From Sphingopyxis sp. (GTDB taxonomy: Bacteria > Pseudomonadota > Alphaproteobacteria > Sphingomonadales > Sphingomonadaceae), in the NCBI GenBank assembly GCA_017745175.1, contig JAGHZY010000030.1, positions 1 through 55,979 of the forward strand: a DNA stretch of 55,979 nt, written 5' to 3'. Position 1 is the stretch's first letter. Each line of letters begins with the position of its first letter. Both the position numbers and the translations under genes were made by a program. Below the pieces are notes generated by a model, which was not told the DNA's origin, did not search any database, and worked only from the letters and a program-made list of their open reading frames with translations. This document shows, piece after piece, positions 17,923-26,574 of the stretch.

Positions 17923-18990
17923 ATGACCAGCAAGCTGACTTATATGGGTGCCATCGGTCTGGCGACGCTTTCGGGCGTCGCCGCCACGCCGGCCTTTGCC
18001 GCCGGCACGACCGCGGGCACCACGATCACCAATACCGCCACCGTCGACTATCAGGTCGGTGGCGTCGCACAGGGCCAGCAGTCGGCCTCGAACAATGTCA
18101 CGGTCGACCGCAAGATCAATGTGCTCGTCGAGGAAGTCGCCGATCTCACGACCACGGTCGTGCCCGGACAGGCCAATGCCGTCACGACCTTCCAGCTGAC
18201 CAATATATCCAACGAGACGCTCGACTTTGCGCTCACCGCGACCCAGCAGGCTGGCGGTACGGCCGCTCATACGGGCACCGATACGTTCAACGTCAACAAT
18301 GTCCGCATCTACCGCGACAATAGCGCGTCGGGCACGATCGGCAGCTGGGACGCCGGCGACACGCTGATCACGAACTATGTCGACGAACTCGTCGTCGATA
18401 CCGCGATCCGCCTGTTCGTCGTCGCCGATATTCCGGCGGGTCTCGCCAACAACGCCGTCGCCGGCGTGACGCTGCGCGCCACGGCGCGCGAAGGCGGGCT
18501 GGCCGGCACACAGGGGGCGGCGATCACCGAAACCACCGGTGCGAACACCGCCGGAAAGGACACCGTTTTCGCCGATATCACGCCCGGCGTGGCGGGTGAT
18601 GCCGCCCGCGACGGGGCGCACAGCGATAACGACGACTATACGGTGCAGACGGCGACACTCGCGGTCACCAAGACCAGCCGCATCATCTCGGACCCGGTCA
18701 ACAGCACGACCAATCCGAAACTGATCCCGGGTGCGGTCGTCGAATATTGCATCGCGGTGGCCAACACCGGCAGCGCCGCGGCAACGTCGGTGCTGATCAC
18801 CGACCCGGTTCCGGGCCAGCTGACGTTCAACGCCGGCACGATCCTGCTGGGCGGGACGGTCACCGGCAGCGTGTGCGATTTCAACGGCGCGACCGGCGGC
18901 AGCTACGCAGCACCGAACGTGTCGGGCACGATCGCATCGATCGCAGCAGGAACCGCCAGCACGCTCGTTTTCCGCGCGACCGTCAACTGA
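17923..18990 (+). CDS. secreted DUF11-like/Ig-like repeat protein C of an envelope locus
   Basis: A 355-residue exported protein with signal peptide ending AATPAFA. The mature start TTITNTATVDYQVGG matches the motif of protein A, and the rest aligns in outline: NVLVEEVADLTTTVVPGQAN with A's DMLVDELLDVTVASNN, then VRIYRDNSASGTIGSWDAGD with A's calcium-like segment. The C-terminal DUF11-type domain runs from LAVTKTSRII through PGAVVEYCIAVANTGSAAAT and VLITDPVPGQLTFNAGTILL. The ATG at 17923 follows AGGAG. Followed by a strong hairpin and then the giant barrel gene. Function unknown; adhesin, surface-layer or barrel-docked roles are possible. Confidence 0.85.
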   Translation: MTSKLTYMGAIGLATLSGVAATPAFAAGTTAGTTITNTATVDYQVGGVAQGQQSASNNVTVDRKINVLVEEVADLTTTVVPGQANAVTTFQLTNISNETLDFALTATQQAGGTAAHTGTDTFNVNNVRIYRDNSASGTIGSWDAGDTLITNYVDELVVDTAIRLFVVADIPAGLANNAVAGVTLRATAREGGLAGTQGAAITETTGANTAGKDTVFADITPGVAGDAARDGAHSDNDDYTVQTATLAVTKTSRIISDPVNSTTNPKLIPGAVVEYCIAVANTGSAAATSVLITDPVPGQLTFNAGTILLGGTVTGSVCDFNGATGGSYAAPNVSGTIASIAAGTASTLVFRATVN

Positions 18991-19003
18991 TCGGGTAACG
19001 GAT

Positions 19004-19043
19004 GGAGCAGCGGCGCACCGGCGAATGCCGGTCCCGCTGCTCC
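19004..19043 (+). promoter_or_regulatory. strong intercistronic hairpin before the 5.1-kb envelope gene
   Basis: GGAGCAGCGG (19004-19013) pairs perfectly with CCGCTGCTCC (19034-19043), and inside it ACCGGC pairs with GCCGGT around a GAAT loop. It fills most of the 66-base gap before the ATG at 19057. No T-run follows, so it is more likely an mRNA-stability or partial read-through element than a simple terminator. Confidence 0.7.
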
Positions 19044-19056
19044 CTTCGACGCTTGC

Positions 19057-22000
19057 ATGGCATTCCACACCAAATTTGCCGGCCTGGTGACCGCTCTGGT
19101 CGCGGCAGCGATGCTGTCTGCGACACCCGCGGCGCAGGCGCAGGTGATCACGAACACGGCCTCGGCGCAGTGGACGCATGACGGACAGCCCGGTCGGACG
19201 CTGTCGAACCGCGTCGACGTCACCGTGCCCGCACGGCCGCTCGAGCAGCCGACGATCACGACCTATCGCCTCACGGCCGGCGGCGGGAGTAAATCGGTGC
19301 CGCTCGCGCCGACGCAGTGCAGCCGCGCCGCAGCCCGTGGCGCGGCCAGCGCGATCGATCTCGACGGCGTCTATGAGGGCATCGCGACCGCCCCGGCATC
19401 GCTGCAAGGCACCGATAATTTCCGTGCCGGTGAGGTGCTCGTCGTCGGGATCACGCTCGCGTCGGCGAATGCCGATCCGCAGGCGCGCGACACGCTTCCC
19501 GTCGTCCTCGAACTCGAGAATGGCGATCGCGAGGCGATCATTCTGACCGAGACCGCCGACAACAGCGGCGAGTTCGTCGGGATCATCAACACGATCGGTG
19601 TTCCGCCCGCGGTTGTCGCGGGAGATTGCCGCCTGTCGGTCAATCCCGGCGCGCCGCTGGCGCTGCGTGTCACCGATCAGGCGAACGCCAGCCTGGTCGC
19701 GCTCGCAACGATCAACTTTCTCGTCGATCCGTTCGGCATCGTGTTCGACAGCGGCGACGGCGCGCCCGTTCCCGGCAGCCGCGTGACGATCGTCGACACC
19801 GCGACCGGCCAGCCCGCGCAGGTGTTCGGCGACGACGGCGTCTCGGCCTATCCGTCGAGCGTCGTCACCGGCCACCCCGTCACCGATGCCGGCGGCGCGA
19901 CGTACAATTTCCCGCCGGGCGACTATCGTTTCCCCTTCGTTGCGCCGGGCACCTATCGGCTGATCGTCGCGCCACCCGCGCCCTATACGGCGCCGTCGAA
20001 ATCGAGCGCCGCCGACCTTGCCGGGCTGCGCCGCCCCGACGACGGACTACCGTTCGAGGTGACAGGCGCAAGCTATGGCACCCCCTTCACGCTCGACAGC
20101 CCCGCCCCCGTACGCGTCGACATCCCCGTCGACCAGCCCGGGCTTCCGCTGATCCTGCGCAAGGCGACCTCGACGCAGGTCGCGGTGCCCGGTGACGTGA
20201 TCCAGTATCGCATCGAGGTCGCGAACCGCGACACGCGGCGGAGCACCGGGGCGGTGACCGTGCGCGACATATTGCCCGCCGGAATGCGGCTGCGCGCCGA
20301 TACCGTACGGGTCGATGGCGTACGTGTCGATGCCGCGGTCGAAGCCAACGGCCGCGAGTTCGCCGTCACCCTGCCCGGCATCGCGGCATCGCGCTCGACG
20401 CTGCTCACCTATCTCGCCGAAGTCATCGTGTCGGCGCAACCGGGCAACGCGCTCAACCGCGCCACCGCCACCGACAATCGCGGATCGACGAGTAACGTCG
20501 CCGAAGCGACGATTGCGATCAAACGCGACCAGCTCGGCGACCGGATGACGATCATCGGGCGCATCACCGACGGCGGCTGCAGCGTCGATCCGGACAAGGC
20601 AGGCGGAATCATGGGCGTCCGCGTGATGCTGCAGGACGGCAGCTACACCGTCACAGACGAGGATGGCCGTTATCATTTCGAGGGCGTGCGCCCCGGCCTG
20701 CATGTCGTGCAGATCGACCCGTCGACGCTCCCGCTCGACCGCGAAGCGATCGATTGCGCACGCTCGACGCAGAGCGCCGGCAGCGCGATCTCGCGCTTCG
20801 TCGAAGGCCGCGGCGGTGCATTGAAACGCGCCGACTTCCGCGCCATCGCGAGCGCGCCGCGCGCCGCGCCGAACAAGGTCGCGATCGAAGCGCCCAAGGT
20901 GCTGAGCGACCCGGAGGCCGCGGGCGCCGGTCGCGACTGGCCCGCAGGTCAGGCGCCGGGCATTGGCTGGCTCTTCCCCGACGCCAACCACAATCCGCGC
21001 GCGAAAGCGATCCGCGCCGCGATCAAGCATGCTCCTGATCAGAAAGTGACACTCCGCGTCAACGGCAAGCCTGTCGATCCGCTGACCTTCGAAGGCGTGA
21101 GCAAATCGGCCGACGGCAGCGTCGCGGTCAGCCTGTGGCGCGGGCTCGAAATCCGCGAGGGGGAAAACAGCCTCGTCGCCGACGTGAAGGATGCGGGCGG
21201 GACTATCATCGAAACGCTCGAGCGCAACGTTCATTATTCGATCACCCCGATGCGCGCGGCGCTGGTACGCGAAAAGTCGGTGCTGATTGCCGACGGCGTC
21301 ACGCGCCCGGTGATCGCGGTGCGCCTGACCGACCGCGACGGCAAGCCGGTCCGCGCCGGCCTGACGGGCGATTTCAGCGTCCCTGCCCCCTATTATCCCG
21401 CGGTCGAGGCCGATGCGCAGCAGGCGCGCCAGCTCGCGGGCCTCGAACGCGCGCAGCCCGTGTGGAAGATCGATGGCGACGACGGCATCGCCACCATCGA
21501 GCTTGAACCGACGACGGCGTCGGGTACGCTTGCGATGGATTTCACCTTCCGCGACGACAGGGTGACGCGCAAGCAGACGATCGAAACCTGGCTCGACCCG
21601 GGCAATCGCCCGTGGACCGTCGTCGGCTTCGCGGCAGGCACGCTTGGTTACAACACGCTGGGCGACCGGATGGAGCCGGTGGCCGAGACACTTGACGATC
21701 TCAACGCCGACGCCCGCCTCGCGCTCTATGCCAAGGGCCGCGTGCGCGGAAAATGGCTGATGACGCTCGCCTATGACAGCGACAAGGACAAGGATGACGC
21801 GCGGTTCGGCGGCGTGATCGACCCGCGCGCCTATTACACCATTTACGCCGACCGCAACGAGACACGCTACGACGCGGCATCGGTACGCAAACTCTATCTG
21901 CGGCTCGAACGCCCGCAATTTTATGCGATGTTCGGCGACATCGAGACGGGGATTTCGGAACCCGAACTCGCCCGCTACCAGCGCGCGCTCAACGGCGGCA

Positions 22001-24147
22001 AGGCCGAGTATCGCAGCCGCAACGTCGCCGCGACCGCCTTCGTCGCCGACACGCCGTATCGCTTCCGCCGTGACGAGATTCAGGGCAATGGCCTGACGGG
22101 TCCGTACCAGCTCGGCGCGAAGGATATATTGCCGAACAGCGAGCGGATCGTCATCGAGACGCGCGACCGGCTGCACAGCGAACGCATCGTCGACAGCATC
22201 AGCCTGTCGCGGCACGTCGATTACGACATCGATTATCTGTCGGGCACGATCCGCTTTCGCGAACCGGTGCTCAGCCGCTCGTCGAACCTCGATCCGCAGT
22301 TCATCATCGCCGAATATGAGGTCGACGGCGTCGGCCAGCGCGTGCTCAACGCCGGCGGCCGCGTCAGCTATCAGTCGAACAACGATAAATTGCGCGTCGG
22401 TGCGACCTTCATCCATGACGAGGACGGCAATGTCAGCATCAATCTCGGCGGCGTCGATGCGCGCTATCGTCCGACGATCGCGACCGAGGTCCGCGCCGAA
22501 CTGGCGGTGAGCGATGCCAAGGCGACCAACGGAAGCACTGCGGCCGACGGCACTGCCAAGGCATGGCTGATCGAGGCCGAGCATCACAGCAGCAACGCCG
22601 ACTTCCTCGCTTACGTCCGCGAACGCGAGGCGGGCTTCGGCACCGGCCAGCTCAACGACGGCGAGAACGGCACGCGCAAATTCGGTTTCGATGCGCGCCT
22701 GAAGGCCAGCCGCAACCTCTCGGTCACCGGCAGTGCGTGGCAGGAAGATTATCTCGATACAAACGCGCGTCGCCGCGCCGCCCGCGCGCTTGTCGAATAT
22801 GACAATGGCACCAGCGTGGCGCGCGCCGGGCTGACGCATGCCGACGACCGCCTGACCGACGGGACGCGCAACCGCTCGAACATCGTCCAGCTCGGCGCAA
22901 CGCACCGGCTCTTCAACAAACGTCTCGAACTCGATGCGCAGACCGAATTCGCGCTCGGCGGCAAGGATGCCAGCATCGATTTCCCGACGCGGCACCGTCT
23001 CGGCGCGCGCTATGCGATCAATCGCGATGTCAACCTCGTCGGCAGCTACGAGATCGCCGATGGCGACACGATCAAGGCGCGCACCGCCCGGCTCGGCTTC
23101 GACCTGACGCCCTGGTCGGGCGCACGGCTGCTCGCGACCGCGAACCAACAGGAAATCGGAGAATATGGCCCGCGGAGCTTCGCCGCCTACGGCCTTTCGC
23201 AGTCGCTGAAGCTCGGCGAGCGCTGGTCGGTCGATGCGTCGGTCGACGGCAATCGCACGATCGGTGGCATTCGCGCCGGCGATGTCCTCAACGCCGAGCA
23301 TCCGGTCGCCTCGGGCGGCTTCCTCGGCGGCAACGGAGCGCTGACCGAAGATTTCCTCGCGATCAGTACCGGCGCGACGTACCGCGCCGACCGCTGGACA
23401 CTCACCGGCCGCGCCGAATATCGCGACGGCGAGCTAGCGAACCGCTACGGGCTGACGCTCGGCGGTCTGCGTCAGCTCGGCGAAGGCCGCGCACTCGGCG
23501 CGCTCTTTGCCTATGCCAAGGCGAGCGGCAGCGGCACGGCGCCGACTACCGAAGTGATCCAGTTCGAAATGAGCTGGGCGCACCGCCCCGCAAACTCGCG
23601 TGTGTCGTGGCTCAACAAGAGCGAGTTCCGGTCCGACAAGGTCCGCGACGCGGTCGCCGGCCAACCCGGCCCGACCGGCGGCGGCGCGCTGACGATTGAC
23701 GGCGATGCGACGAGCCGCCGCCTGCTCAACAGCCTGTCGGTGAACTGGACTCCGCTCGGCGAGCGCGGTGCGGATGGCATGCGGTATGAGCGCGCCGAGG
23801 TCGGAATCTTCTGGGGCACGCGCTATAATTTCGACCGCTTTGGCGAAGATGACGTCAAGGGCTGGTCGAACCTCATCGGCGCCGACTTCCGCTTCAATCT
23901 CGGCGAGCATGTCGATGTGGGCGCGTCAGGCACGGTGCGCGTCGGCACCGACGCCGATACCGTCGGCTGGGCCGGCGGCCCGACGCTGACGCTGGCGCCG
24001 ATGAAGAACGCCAACATCACCTTCGGCTATAATTTCGCGGGCTTCCACGACCGCGATTTCGAAGACGCGCGTTTCTCGCGCTCGGGCGCCTATGTGACCT
24101 TCAAGCTGAAGTTCGACCAGACGAGTTTCGCGGGACTCGGGTTGTAA
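19057..24147 (+). CDS. giant outer-membrane protein with DUF11, SdrD-B-like and barrel regions
   Basis: A 1696-residue exported protein. Signal peptide to about residue 28 (TPAAQAQ), then the locus motif VITNTASAQWTHDGQPG. A DUF11-type domain lies at about 365-485 (VAVPGDVIQYRIEVANRDTR). An SdrD-B/carboxypeptidase-regulatory-like module follows at about 497-560 (ITDGGCSVDPDKAGGIMGVR; TDEDGRYHFEGVRPGLHVV), and another beta domain near 668-800. From about 880 to the end the sequence alternates polar and aromatic residues in many short strands (LALYAKGRVRGKWLMTLAYD; LSRHVDYDIDYLSGTIRF), ending AYVTFKLKF near the C-terminus, consistent with a large outer-membrane beta-barrel. The start has no obvious ribosome-binding site. 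I know no characterised relative; it may anchor or display the three smaller proteins. Confidence 0.85.
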   Translation: MAFHTKFAGLVTALVAAAMLSATPAAQAQVITNTASAQWTHDGQPGRTLSNRVDVTVPARPLEQPTITTYRLTAGGGSKSVPLAPTQCSRAAARGAASAIDLDGVYEGIATAPASLQGTDNFRAGEVLVVGITLASANADPQARDTLPVVLELENGDREAIILTETADNSGEFVGIINTIGVPPAVVAGDCRLSVNPGAPLALRVTDQANASLVALATINFLVDPFGIVFDSGDGAPVPGSRVTIVDTATGQPAQVFGDDGVSAYPSSVVTGHPVTDAGGATYNFPPGDYRFPFVAPGTYRLIVAPPAPYTAPSKSSAADLAGLRRPDDGLPFEVTGASYGTPFTLDSPAPVRVDIPVDQPGLPLILRKATSTQVAVPGDVIQYRIEVANRDTRRSTGAVTVRDILPAGMRLRADTVRVDGVRVDAAVEANGREFAVTLPGIAASRSTLLTYLAEVIVSAQPGNALNRATATDNRGSTSNVAEATIAIKRDQLGDRMTIIGRITDGGCSVDPDKAGGIMGVRVMLQDGSYTVTDEDGRYHFEGVRPGLHVVQIDPSTLPLDREAIDCARSTQSAGSAISRFVEGRGGALKRADFRAIASAPRAAPNKVAIEAPKVLSDPEAAGAGRDWPAGQAPGIGWLFPDANHNPRAKAIRAAIKHAPDQKVTLRVNGKPVDPLTFEGVSKSADGSVAVSLWRGLEIREGENSLVADVKDAGGTIIETLERNVHYSITPMRAALVREKSVLIADGVTRPVIAVRLTDRDGKPVRAGLTGDFSVPAPYYPAVEADAQQARQLAGLERAQPVWKIDGDDGIATIELEPTTASGTLAMDFTFRDDRVTRKQTIETWLDPGNRPWTVVGFAAGTLGYNTLGDRMEPVAETLDDLNADARLALYAKGRVRGKWLMTLAYDSDKDKDDARFGGVIDPRAYYTIYADRNETRYDAASVRKLYLRLERPQFYAMFGDIETGISEPELARYQRALNGGKAEYRSRNVAATAFVADTPYRFRRDEIQGNGLTGPYQLGAKDILPNSERIVIETRDRLHSERIVDSISLSRHVDYDIDYLSGTIRFREPVLSRSSNLDPQFIIAEYEVDGVGQRVLNAGGRVSYQSNNDKLRVGATFIHDEDGNVSINLGGVDARYRPTIATEVRAELAVSDAKATNGSTAADGTAKAWLIEAEHHSSNADFLAYVREREAGFGTGQLNDGENGTRKFGFDARLKASRNLSVTGSAWQEDYLDTNARRRAARALVEYDNGTSVARAGLTHADDRLTDGTRNRSNIVQLGATHRLFNKRLELDAQTEFALGGKDASIDFPTRHRLGARYAINRDVNLVGSYEIADGDTIKARTARLGFDLTPWSGARLLATANQQEIGEYGPRSFAAYGLSQSLKLGERWSVDASVDGNRTIGGIRAGDVLNAEHPVASGGFLGGNGALTEDFLAISTGATYRADRWTLTGRAEYRDGELANRYGLTLGGLRQLGEGRALGALFAYAKASGSGTAPTTEVIQFEMSWAHRPANSRVSWLNKSEFRSDKVRDAVAGQPGPTGGGALTIDGDATSRRLLNSLSVNWTPLGERGADGMRYERAEVGIFWGTRYNFDRFGEDDVKGWSNLIGADFRFNLGEHVDVGASGTVRVGTDADTVGWAGGPTLTLAPMKNANITFGYNFAGFHDRDFEDARFSRSGAYVTFKLKFDQTSFAGLGL

Positions 24148-24165
24148 AACAACGAGCCTCCTACC

Positions 24166-24250
24166 CTTCGTCACCCCGGACTTGATCCGGGGTCCCGCTA
24201 ATCGACGTCGCAAAGCGGGATGCCGGATCAAGTCCGGCATGACGAAAAAG
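24166..24250. repeat. REP-like inverted repeat
   Basis: CTTCGTCACCCCGGACTTGA and the bases to 24198 form the inverse of 24215-24250, which contains TGCCGGATCAAGTCCGGCAT. Each arm is itself a palindrome around TTGATC/GATCAAG. The element lies between the convergent giant envelope gene and the 2-oxoacid dehydrogenase E2 gene and could terminate both transcripts. The motif is a familiar intergenic repeat of sphingomonads. Confidence 0.8.
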
Positions 24251-24257
24251 GGGAAGC

Positions 24258-25541
24258 TTAGTCCGCGAACAGCAGGACCGGCGTTTCGATCAGCTTCTTG
24301 AGTGCCTGCACATAGCTCGCCGCGTCCCAGCCGTCGACGACGCGGTGGTCGCAGCTGATCGACAGGTTCATCAGCTTCGCACGGCGGATCTCGTCGCCGT
24401 CGAACACGGGACGTTCGACGATCTTGTTCGGACCGATGATCGCGACCTCGGGGCGGTTGATCACCGGGGTCGTCGCGATCCCGCCGAGCGGACCTAGCGA
24501 CGTGACGGTCAGCGTACCGCCGGTCAGTTCCTCGACCTTGGCCTTGCCGGTGCGCGCGGCTTCGGCGAGACGCGAGATTTCGCTCGCAAGCTGCCACACA
24601 TTCTTGTCCTGCGCGTCGCGGATCACCGGGACCATCAGGCCTGCATCGGTCTGCGTCGCCATGCCGAGATGCACCGCGCCATGGCGCGTCACCACGCCGC
24701 CCTCGTCGTCGTAGCGTGCATTGATCATCGGGAACTGCGGGACGGTGCGGCAGATCGCGACGATCAGGAAGGGCAGCATCGTCAGTTTCGGACGCCCGCC
24801 GCGATTGGCGTTGAGGTCGGCGCGCATCTCTTCGAGCGCGGTAACATCCATTTCCTCGACATAGGTGAAATGCGGAATCGCGCGCTTCGATGCCGCCATA
24901 TTCTCGGCGATCTTGCGGCGCATGCCGATGACCTTGATCGGCTCGTCGGCGCGCGCGCGGCTCGCGCCCGGCGCGTGATAGCCCTGCCCGCCGCTGTAGC
25001 GGAGGAAGGCGTCGAGATCGGCATGGCGAATACGGTCGCCTTCGGCCTGAACCTGGCCGAGATCGACGCCGAGATTCTTGGCGCGCGCGCGGACGGCGGG
25101 CGAGGCCAGAACCGACTTTCCATGATCGACCGCAGCAACCGGCACCGGGGCAGGTGCCGGAACGGGCGTCGGTGCGGGAGCCGCAACGGGCGCGGGCGCA
25201 GCAACCTCGGCCACCGAAATCTCTTCGGCGCCCGGCGTTTCCGCCTCGATCTGCTGCTCTGCCGGCGTATCGGCGGGCGGCGCTTCGGCATCGCCGTCGC
25301 CATCGGTCTCGATCACCGCGAGCGTCGAGCCGATCGGAATCAGATCGCCGACCTCGCCCGCCAGTTCGACGACGATCCCCGAAACGGGCGATTCCATTTC
25401 GACGGTCGCCTTGTCGGTCATCATGTCGGCGAGCTGCGCGTCTTCCTCGACGCGCTCACCGATCTTGACGTGCCAAGCAACGATTTCTGCCTCGGCAATG
25501 CCTTCGCCGATGTCGGGCAGACGGAATGAATAACGGGCCAT
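24258..25541 (-). CDS. bkdB: branched-chain 2-oxoacid dehydrogenase E2 (dihydrolipoyl acyltransferase)
   Basis: A 427-residue E2. The N-terminal lipoyl domain has DMMTDKATVEMESP with the lipoylated lysine at K44; a proline/alanine-rich linker follows (about 85-140), then a peripheral-subunit-binding domain (LASPAVRARAKNLGVDL) and the catalytic domain with SCDHRVVDGWDAA near the C-terminus containing the active-site histidine. It is the last gene of an E1alpha-E1beta-E2 series and transfers acyl groups to CoA in valine/leucine/isoleucine breakdown. Assignment to branched-chain rather than pyruvate substrate rests on the separate E1alpha/E1beta subunits and their sequences. Confidence 0.92.
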   Translation of the reverse strand: MARYSFRLPDIGEGIAEAEIVAWHVKIGERVEEDAQLADMMTDKATVEMESPVSGIVVELAGEVGDLIPIGSTLAVIETDGDGDAEAPPADTPAEQQIEAETPGAEEISVAEVAAPAPVAAPAPTPVPAPAPVPVAAVDHGKSVLASPAVRARAKNLGVDLGQVQAEGDRIRHADLDAFLRYSGGQGYHAPGASRARADEPIKVIGMRRKIAENMAASKRAIPHFTYVEEMDVTALEEMRADLNANRGGRPKLTMLPFLIVAICRTVPQFPMINARYDDEGGVVTRHGAVHLGMATQTDAGLMVPVIRDAQDKNVWQLASEISRLAEAARTGKAKVEELTGGTLTVTSLGPLGGIATTPVINRPEVAIIGPNKIVERPVFDGDEIRRAKLMNLSISCDHRVVDGWDAASYVQALKKLIETPVLLFAD

Positions 25542-25545
25542 GGCG

Positions 25546-26574
25546 TCAGTCCTTCAAGATCTTGGTCAGCGCAGTCGCGATGCGCACGGGGCCGGGGAAA
25601 TAGGCCCATTCGAGGCTATGCGGATAAGGCGTGTCGAAGCCGGTGACGCGTTCGACCGGCGCCTCGAGATGATAGAAGCAGCGTTCCTGCACCAGCGCAG
25701 CGAGTTCGGCGCCGAAGCCCGAGGTGCGCGTCGCTTCGTGGATGATCAGGCAGCGGCCGGTCTTCTTCACCGATGTCTCGATCGCGTCGATATCGAGCGG
25801 GAGCAGCGTGCGCAGGTCGATGATTTCGGCGTCGATGCCCATTTCCTCGACGATCGTCCTGGTCACATGGACCATCGTGCCATAGGCGAGGATCGTGAGT
25901 GCTTCGCCCGCGCGAACCGTCGCGGCCTTGCCAAGGTCGATACGGTAATAGCCCTCGGGCACCGCGCTGGCATCGTGCTTCGACCAAGGCTCGACCGGGC
26001 GATCATAATAGCCGCTGAACGGGCCGTTGTAGATGCGCTTGGGTTCGAGGAAGACAACAGGGTCATTATCCTCGATCGCCGCGATCAGCAGGCCCTTGGC
26101 GTCATAGGGGTTCGACGGGATGACCGTCTTCACGCCGCAGATATGCGTCATGATGCTTTCGGGCGACTGGCTGTGCGTCTGGCCGCCGAAGATCCCTCCC
26201 CCGAAGGGAGTACGCACCGTCATCGGGCAGATGAAGTCGTTCGCGGAACGGTAGCGCAGGCGCGCCGCTTCGCTCACGAGCTGGTCGAGGCCGGGGTAGA
26301 TATAATCGGCGAACTGGATCTCGGGGACCGGGCGCAGGCCATAGGCCCCCATGCCGACCGCGACGCCGATGATGCCGCATTCGTTGATCGGCGTGTCGAA
26401 GACGCGCGTCTTGCCATGCTTTTTCTGGAGGCCGGCCGTCGCGCGGAACACGCCGCCGAAAAAGCCGACATCCTCGCCCATCACCACGGTGTTCGGATCG
26501 CGTTCGAGCATGACGTCCATGGCGCTGTTGATCGCCTCGATCATGTTCATGGTCTTGGTGTCCGCGCTCATCAT
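25546..26574 (-). CDS. bkdA2: 2-oxoisovalerate dehydrogenase E1 subunit beta
   Basis: A 342-residue transketolase-like E1beta. Recognisable parts are MGEDVGFFGGVFRATAGL near residue 32, RVFDTPINECGIIGVAVGMG near 58, EIQFADYIYPGLDQ near 84, and the C-terminal PVERVTGFDTPYP. The start at 26574 overlaps the E1alpha stop (ATGA); a second ATG three bases later is equally possible. It forms the alpha2beta2 E1 decarboxylase with the preceding gene and acts with the E2 encoded four bases downstream. Confidence 0.93.
   Translation of the reverse strand: MMSADTKTMNMIEAINSAMDVMLERDPNTVVMGEDVGFFGGVFRATAGLQKKHGKTRVFDTPINECGIIGVAVGMGAYGLRPVPEIQFADYIYPGLDQLVSEAARLRYRSANDFICPMTVRTPFGGGIFGGQTHSQSPESIMTHICGVKTVIPSNPYDAKGLLIAAIEDNDPVVFLEPKRIYNGPFSGYYDRPVEPWSKHDASAVPEGYYRIDLGKAATVRAGEALTILAYGTMVHVTRTIVEEMGIDAEIIDLRTLLPLDIDAIETSVKKTGRCLIIHEATRTSGFGAELAALVQERCFYHLEAPVERVTGFDTPYPHSLEWAYFPGPVRIATALTKILKD

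Noticed and set aside
20047..23301. A 1084-residue open frame on the minus strand opposite the giant envelope gene
   Set aside because: Arginine/aspartate-rich, no recognisable domains, and lies wholly antisense to a gene with signal peptide and conserved modules. Long antisense frames are expected in GC-rich DNA.
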